DNA of 64,000 nucleotides from Klebsiella quasipneumoniae subsp. quasipneumoniae (GTDB lineage Bacteria > Pseudomonadota > Gammaproteobacteria > Enterobacterales > Enterobacteriaceae). Position 1 is the first letter of the stretch. Each line of letters opens with the position of its first letter. Location: the NCBI RefSeq assembly GCF_020525925.1, contig NZ_CP084876.1, forward strand, positions 2,666,001 through 2,730,000, given 5' to 3'. Position numbers and translations under genes: made by a program. The notes under the pieces were generated by a model that made no database searches, had not been told where the DNA came from, and worked only from the letters and a program-made list of their open reading frames with translations. Positions 56,619-64,000 of the stretch are shown piece after piece.

Positions 56619-57683
56619 CTAAAGCCTCTCCACCAACGCTTTCAGCTGCGCCAGGGTCTGCTGCCGGTCCTCCGCGGCGGCGAGCGGCCACGCCGACTGG
56701 CGCACGATGAGCCGGGTCGGCAGCAGCTCGCGGATCCGCATCTGCGGGGCCGCCATCAGAGCAATCAGCCGCTCCACGGCCCGTTTGCCCAGCAGATCGA
56801 AGTCCTGCGCCACCGTGGTGAGCGGCGGCTGAAAGTAGAGACTGTCAGCGGTGTCGTCATAGCCGGTCACCGACACCGCCTGGCTGCCGCTGCGATTGAG
56901 CTGGGCCAGCGCGCTGAGTACCCCGAGCGCCATCTGATCGTTGGCTACCACAATGGCGCTGATCCGCGGCTGGAGGTGCAGCAGTTCGAAGGTTTTCTGC
57001 CAGCCGCTGGCGGCGCTCCAGTCACCGAACACCGTGGTTGAACGGGCAATGTTCAGACTGTGCAGCGCCTCGCGCCAGCTGGCGAGACGCAGTCGGGCGG
57101 AAACCGAACTTTCCGGCCCCGCCAGCAGGCCGAATTCGCGATGCCCGAGCTCCCACAGATGGCGCACGCAGGCTCCGCAGCCGTCGCGATGGTCGAAGCG
57201 CACGCAGCAGACATCGGCCTCCGGGGAGACGTCAAGAAACAGGCAGGCCATATCCGGGTTCTCTTTAACCAGCCGCTCGGCGGTGGCGCTCTCCAGCGGC
57301 AGGCTGACGATCACCCCGCGAATATGCTGGGCGCGCAGTTCGTCCAGCCGGGCCTGCAGCGCGGCGAAGTCGGCCTGCGCTGGCATCGCTATCGCCACCT
57401 CCAGCTGGTGCAGGCTGGCATGGCTCTTTACCGCGGCGGCGATCTGCGAGGGGGCATGCAGGGTCAGCGAGGCGGTAATCAGCCCAATGGAGGGCGCCGC
57501 TTTGCCGGCGAGCAGCTGCGCCGAGCGGTTAGGCACGTAGTGCAGCGTCTGCATCGCGCGGATCACCTGCTCGCGGGTGCGGGCTGACACCACTTCCGGA
57601 CGGTTCAGGACCCGGGAGACCGTCTGTTGGGAGACGCCCGCCGCGCGGGCGACATCCTCCAGGGTTGCGGTACGACGCGGCAT
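56619..57683 (-). CDS. lacI: Lactose repressor LacI
   Basis: A 354-residue LacI/GalR repressor. The HTH is in residues 6-25 (LEDVARAAGVSQQTVSRVLN; the second recognition residue is Gln where E. coli LacI has Tyr17), followed by the hinge helix RSAQLLAG. The core contains the inducer-binding fold with VTGYDDTADSLYFQPPLTTV. It is divergent from lacZ, unlike the tandem order of E. coli. The C-terminus ends RQQTLAQLKALVERL, a leucine-rich stretch suitable for tetramer formation as in E. coli. Confidence 0.9.
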   Translation of the reverse strand: MPRRTATLEDVARAAGVSQQTVSRVLNRPEVVSARTREQVIRAMQTLHYVPNRSAQLLAGKAAPSIGLITASLTLHAPSQIAAAVKSHASLHQLEVAIAMPAQADFAALQARLDELRAQHIRGVIVSLPLESATAERLVKENPDMACLFLDVSPEADVCCVRFDHRDGCGACVRHLWELGHREFGLLAGPESSVSARLRLASWREALHSLNIARSTTVFGDWSAASGWQKTFELLHLQPRISAIVVANDQMALGVLSALAQLNRSGSQAVSVTGYDDTADSLYFQPPLTTVAQDFDLLGKRAVERLIALMAAPQMRIRELLPTRLIVRQSAWPLAAAEDRQQTLAQLKALVERL

Positions 57684-57704
57684 AGTTTCTCATCATCAAC
57701 AAAA

Positions 57705-60986
<3,282 letters not shown>

Positions 60987-60989
60987 TCC

Positions 60990-61009
60990 GTGGGGGCGGC
61001 AGCCCCCAC
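60990..61009 (+). other. Hairpin between lacZ and lacY
   Basis: GTGGGGGC-GGCA-GCCCCCAC is a perfect 8-bp GC-rich stem in the 48-bp gap. It has no T run, so it more likely sets mRNA stability and the lacZ:lacY ratio than causes termination. Confidence 0.6.
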
Positions 61010-61034
61010 CCTACAAACAGAATAACAAGGGATC

Positions 61035-62306
61035 ATGGTGATGAAATTCTCTGAACTGGCGCCGCGAGAACGGCATAATTTTGTCTATTTCCTGCTGTTC
61101 TTTTTCTTTTACTATTTCATTATGTCGGCCTATTTTCCGTTTTTCCCGGTGTGGCTGGCGGACGTTAACCATTTAACCAAAACGGAAACCGGGATCGTCT
61201 TCTCCTCCATCTCGTTGTTCGCGATTATTTTTCAGCCGGTATTTGGTTTAATGTCGGATAAGCTCGGACTACGCAAACATCTGCTGTGGACTATTACGGT
61301 GCTGTTAATTCTGTTCGCGCCGTTCTTTATTTTCGTTTTCTCCCCGCTGCTGCAGATGAATATTATCGCCGGTTCGCTGGTGGGCGGGATCTACCTGGGG
61401 ATTGTTTTCTCCAGCGGCTCCGGGGCGGTGGAAGCCTATATCGAGCGCGTCAGCCGGGCAAACCGCTTTGAATATGGCAAAGTGCGGGTCGCTGGCTGTG
61501 TCGGCTGGGCGCTGTGCGCCTCGATAACCGGCGTGCTGTTCGGCATCGACCCCAATATTACCTTCTGGATCGCCTCCGGCTTTGCGCTGGTGCTGGGTCT
61601 TCTGCTCTGGCTGTCGCGCCCGGAAAGCAGCAACAGCGCCCAGGTTATCGAGGCGCTCGGGGCCAATCGCCAGGCCTTTTCGCTGCGTACGGCGGCAGAG
61701 CTGCTGCGTATGCCGCGCTTCTGGGGCTTTATCGTCTATGTGGTGGGGGTCGCCAGCGTCTACGACGTGTTTGACCAGCAATTTGCTAACTTTTTCAAAA
61801 GCTTCTTCGCCAGTCCGCAGCGCGGTACCGAAGTGTTTGGCTTCGTCACCACCGGTGGCGAGCTGCTCAATGCCGTGATCATGTTCTGCGCCCCGTCCAT
61901 CGTTAACCGTATCGGGGCCAAAAACGCCCTGCTGACCGCGGGGATGATCATGTCGGTGCGTATTCTCGGGTCGTCTTTTGCCTCATCGGCGGTGGAAGTG
62001 GTGATCCTCAAGATGCTGCATATGTTTGAGATCCCCTTCCTGCTGGTCGGGACCTTTAAATATATCTCCTCCGCCTTTAACCCGCGGCTCTCAGCCACCC
62101 TGTTTCTGATCGGCTTTAACCTGTCGAAACAGTTGTCCGGGGTGGTACTTTCCGCCTGGGTGGGCCGGATGTACGACACCGTCGGCTTCCATCAGGCCTA
62201 TCTGATCCTCGGCTGCATCACCCTGAGCTTTACCCTGCTCTCGTTCATCACCTTGCGCGGCGGCAAAAGCCTGCTGCCGACAGCGGAGACGCAGACCCCC
62301 GCCTGA
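61035..62306 (+). CDS. lacY: Lactose permease
   Basis: A 423-residue lactose/H+ symporter with twelve helices. Functional residues of E. coli LacY are retained: E126 in [12 protein letters not shown]144 in [13 protein letters not shown]269 in [10 protein letters not shown]302 in [10 protein letters not shown], and H322 and E325 in [19 protein letters not shown] is present. No lacA follows; the operon ends here, as expected in Klebsiella. Confidence 0.95.
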   Translation: MVMKFSELAPRERHNFVYFLLFFFFYYFIMSAYFPFFPVWLADVNHLTKTETGIVFSSISLFAIIFQPVFGLMSDKLGLRKHLLWTITVLLILFAPFFIFVFSPLLQMNIIAGSLVGGIYLGIVFSSGSGAVEAYIERVSRANRFEYGKVRVAGCVGWALCASITGVLFGIDPNITFWIASGFALVLGLLLWLSRPESSNSAQVIEALGANRQAFSLRTAAELLRMPRFWGFIVYVVGVASVYDVFDQQFANFFKSFFASPQRGTEVFGFVTTGGELLNAVIMFCAPSIVNRIGAKNALLTAGMIMSVRILGSSFASSAVEVVILKMLHMFEIPFLLVGTFKYISSAFNPRLSATLFLIGFNLSKQLSGVVLSAWVGRMYDTVGFHQAYLILGCITLSFTLLSFITLRGGKSLLPTAETQTPA

Positions 62307-62324
62307 CCGGGCGCGCCCGTCAGG
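62302..62324. other. Palindromic hairpin between lacY and the ATPase gene
   Basis: CCTGACCGGGCGCGCCCGTCAGG forms a near-perfect stem at the lacY stop codon. No T run follows; a candidate 3' boundary for the convergent lacY and ATPase transcripts. Confidence 0.5.
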
Positions 62325-62335
62325 GATGACGGGGT

Positions 62336-63424
62336 TCACTCCACAATGCACGTCTCTCCGCCGCTATTCTCCAGCGCATAGCGCTGGCAGGCAGCCCCGG
62401 CGGCGATAAGATCCGCCAGCTCTGCCGAGTGGCTGGTCAGCCAGATCTGGCTGTAGCGGGAGGCCTCGACGATCAGCCTGGCCAGCGCCGGGAGCATGTC
62501 GCGATGCAGGCTGTTCTCCGGTTCATTGATCGCCAGAAAGGCCGGCGGGCGCGGGCTGAGCAGCGCGACGGCGAGGCAGAGAAAACGCAGCGTGCCGTCG
62601 GACATCTCCGCCGCCAGCAGCGGGCGGCGGATCCCCTCCCGGCGCATTTTCAGCGCGAAACGCGAGTGCTCGTTTTCACAGTAAAACTGGCAGCCGGGAA
62701 AGGCGTCGGCGAGGATCTCGTGCAAAATCTCCTCCGCGCCGATCTCGACAATGGTCTGAAAGGCGGCCGCCAGATTATGGCCGTCGCTGTCGAGCACCGG
62801 CGAACGGTAGCCGACGGCCGGCTGGCGCAGCGGTGAGTGGCGGCCGATAGCGAATTCATGGTAAAACCGCCAGCGGCGCAGGGTCTCGCGCACCCGCGAG
62901 ACCTCAGGAAAGCGGTGTGGCTCGCCAAGCTGACCGAACACCGACTCGTTTTCATAAATACTCTCGGTGAAGGTGCTTTTCTCCCCGGCGACATCGACGA
63001 GGAACGCCGCCTGATTCTTACGCTGCAGTACGCGAGAGGAAGGCCGACGGGAATAGCCCGCCAGCCAGATGTTCTCTTCTTTAACGATGGGATCGAGCAT
63101 GAACTGCGTCGGATAGGGCAATTTTTCCGGGAAACCAACCTGCAGTTCATAATCAAAGCTCTCCGTCCGACAGGCGATTTGCAGCCGGCGGGGATGGCGA
63201 TCGAGGGGGGAACGATCTCCGGACCACATCATATTTTCAAGGCCCCCCTCTTCGCTGATAAATCCCGACAGCCTGCCGTCGGCAGCCGCGGTCAACAGAT
63301 GGATAGCGTTGTAAATATTGGATTTGCCGCAGCCGTTAGGGCCGAAGACAATGTTCAGCGGCCCCAGCTCCAGCGCGATATCCCTGACTGAGCGAAAGTT
63401 TTGAATACGGATGTACTGAATCAT
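62336..63424 (-). CDS. AAA-family (RecF/OLD-like) ATPase
   Basis: A 362-residue ATPase of the SMC/RecF-like AAA_21 group: IQNFRSVRDIALELGPLNIV, Walker A GPNGCGKSNI, a signature-like EMSDGTLRFLCLAVALLSP region and Walker B AINEPENSLHRDMLP. No nuclease domain follows, so it is not a full OLD nuclease. Stand-alone proteins of this type are often uncharacterised and sometimes belong to defence systems, but no partner gene is seen. ATG 63424 begins MIQYIRIQNFRS. Confidence 0.78.
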   Translation of the reverse strand: MIQYIRIQNFRSVRDIALELGPLNIVFGPNGCGKSNIYNAIHLLTAAADGRLSGFISEEGGLENMMWSGDRSPLDRHPRRLQIACRTESFDYELQVGFPEKLPYPTQFMLDPIVKEENIWLAGYSRRPSSRVLQRKNQAAFLVDVAGEKSTFTESIYENESVFGQLGEPHRFPEVSRVRETLRRWRFYHEFAIGRHSPLRQPAVGYRSPVLDSDGHNLAAAFQTIVEIGAEEILHEILADAFPGCQFYCENEHSRFALKMRREGIRRPLLAAEMSDGTLRFLCLAVALLSPRPPAFLAINEPENSLHRDMLPALARLIVEASRYSQIWLTSHSAELADLIAAGAACQRYALENSGGETCIVE

Positions 63425-63508
63425 GATGCGTCCTGGCCCGGAGAGAGAAGGCTGCCACAGTAGCAAAGCCGCGGCAGGGATACTATCGCCCCCTCTCTTC
63501 GACCGGGT

Positions 63509-63884
63509 TTAACAGAACATTTTTTTCATTCCGCGGGTCAGCGCCACCCGCGTCAGCTTGTCGCTATCCTGATGGGCGTCACTGAAAACGCCAAAGAAAT
63601 AGCGTTCATCGTCAATGGTTTGACTCACGATACGATAGCTGAGCGGCTGGCCGGACGGCGCACCGTATTGCGCAGGGGTCACTGAGACCTCGGTCGCATC
63701 GTCGGCGACGCTGACCAGCAGTCCATCCGCCTTACCGCCCACCAGCATGACCTTAATTATCGGGTGCACCAGTTCCTCCCGGGATGGCATAGATCATTGG
63801 CAAACCGCGCAGCGCGGCGGGCGTATCGTCAGCAAACAGCGGCGCCAGCCAGAGTGCGGTCTTAAGTACTTTCTTATAGTTCAT
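63509..63884 (-). pseudogene. Small exported protein with a 1-bp frameshift
   Basis: The gene appears to start at ATG 63884 with AAGG upstream, reading MNYKKVLKTALWLAPLFA, a signal peptide, then DDTPAALRGLPMIYAIPG before a stop about 40 bp on. A second frame from 63790 continues with EELVHPIIKVMLVGG to MKKMFC. Removing one base from the CCCGGG run near 63776-63781 joins them as YAIPEELVHP, giving about 125 residues. This is either a real frameshift, a sequencing error or two overlapping genes. No family recognised. Confidence 0.5.
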
Positions 63885-63980
63885 TGCGGCCTTGAGTCAA
63901 AAAATAGCGTGCTTAGGCTGAGCTAAATATTGATTATTCGAAATAAAAGATGACAAATGATGAAGGAAAAAAGAGGAATT

Positions 63981-64000
63981 GTGAATCAGCAAAACGCCAG
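63981..64000 (+). CDS. Possible start of a gene continuing beyond the window
   Basis: A rightward frame begins at GTG 63981 (MNQQNA) with AGAGG five bases upstream, or at ATG 63956/63959 in the same frame (MMKEKRGIV). Only a few codons are visible. Confidence 0.3.

Noticed and set aside
62336-63424. Anti-phage defence system built on the AAA ATPase
   Set aside because: No nuclease, toxin or other effector gene adjacent, and no signs of a mobile island; the ATPase alone is not enough.

Overview
The window looks like chromosomal DNA of a member of the Klebsiella pneumoniae complex. The GC content is high, and gene order follows the Escherichia coli tam-uxaB-dgcF-yneG-glsB-sad-ptrR-sotB-marC-marRAB-eamA-ydeE stretch. 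It also carries Klebsiella hallmarks: the hpx purine cluster, a lacI gene divergent from lacZY without lacA, and a urea ABC transporter operon. Species calls and names come from remembered protein families and synteny, not from a search. No rRNA, tRNA, phage, insertion sequence or CRISPR was recognised.

Layout. (1) 1-6.4 kb: the hpx genes for hypoxanthine/urate breakdown (hpxQ and hpxP leftward, hpxO rightward, hpxR, hpxDE), with a NepI-like MFS pump at the end. An NtrC-like site and two sigma-54-type promoters lie between hpxP and hpxO. (2) 7.6-10.2 kb: AraC regulator, glyoxalase-like protein, cupin, VF530-type protein. (3) 10.3-13.8 kb: a likely sulfur-scavenging operon (2-oxoglutarate/Fe(II) oxygenase and a MetQNI-type ABC importer), preceded by a short leader ORF with three consecutive Cys codons; the mature binding protein contains no sulfur amino acid. 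(4) 13.8-21.6 kb: frameshifted nitronate monooxygenase, LysR regulator, a 130-bp tandem REP/BIME array, two VOC proteins, MFS, tam, a CMD/tautomerase pair and a 32-residue membrane peptide. (5) 21.8-29.8 kb: uxaB, dgcF, yneG, glsB, sad and ptrR. (6) 29.9-39.9 kb: an uncharacterised sugar-acid catabolic locus. A DeoR regulator, a PdxA2-type dehydrogenase and a DUF1537 kinase are read leftward; an iron alcohol dehydrogenase, DapA/NanA-type aldolase, Na+/solute symporter, sialidase-like beta-propeller, YhcH-type protein and SDR are read rightward, with palindromic operators in the divergent promoter. (7) 39.9-47.2 kb: PhzF, sotB, marC, marRAB with its operators, eamA, ydeE and a membrane-anchored HTH regulator. 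(8) 47.2-52.7 kb: urtABCDE behind a sigma-54 promoter. (9) 52.8-56.4 kb: a MetE-like protein with MetJ-box-like upstream repeats, rhodanese, FtrA-type regulator and small proteins. (10) 56.4-62.3 kb: lacI with a structured 3' region, and divergent lacZY with three operator-like repeats. (11) 62.3-64 kb: an AAA ATPase and a small frameshifted exported protein.

Themes. Nitrogen scavenging (hpx, urt) appears to be tied together by NtrC/sigma-54. Sulfur or methionine supply appears twice (the Cys-leader operon and the MetJ-box MetE-like gene). Several carbon-scavenging systems (lac, uxaB, the sugar-acid locus) fill most of the rest. The locus at 29.9-39.9 kb and the Cys-codon leader at 10.38 kb are the best candidates for undescribed biology.
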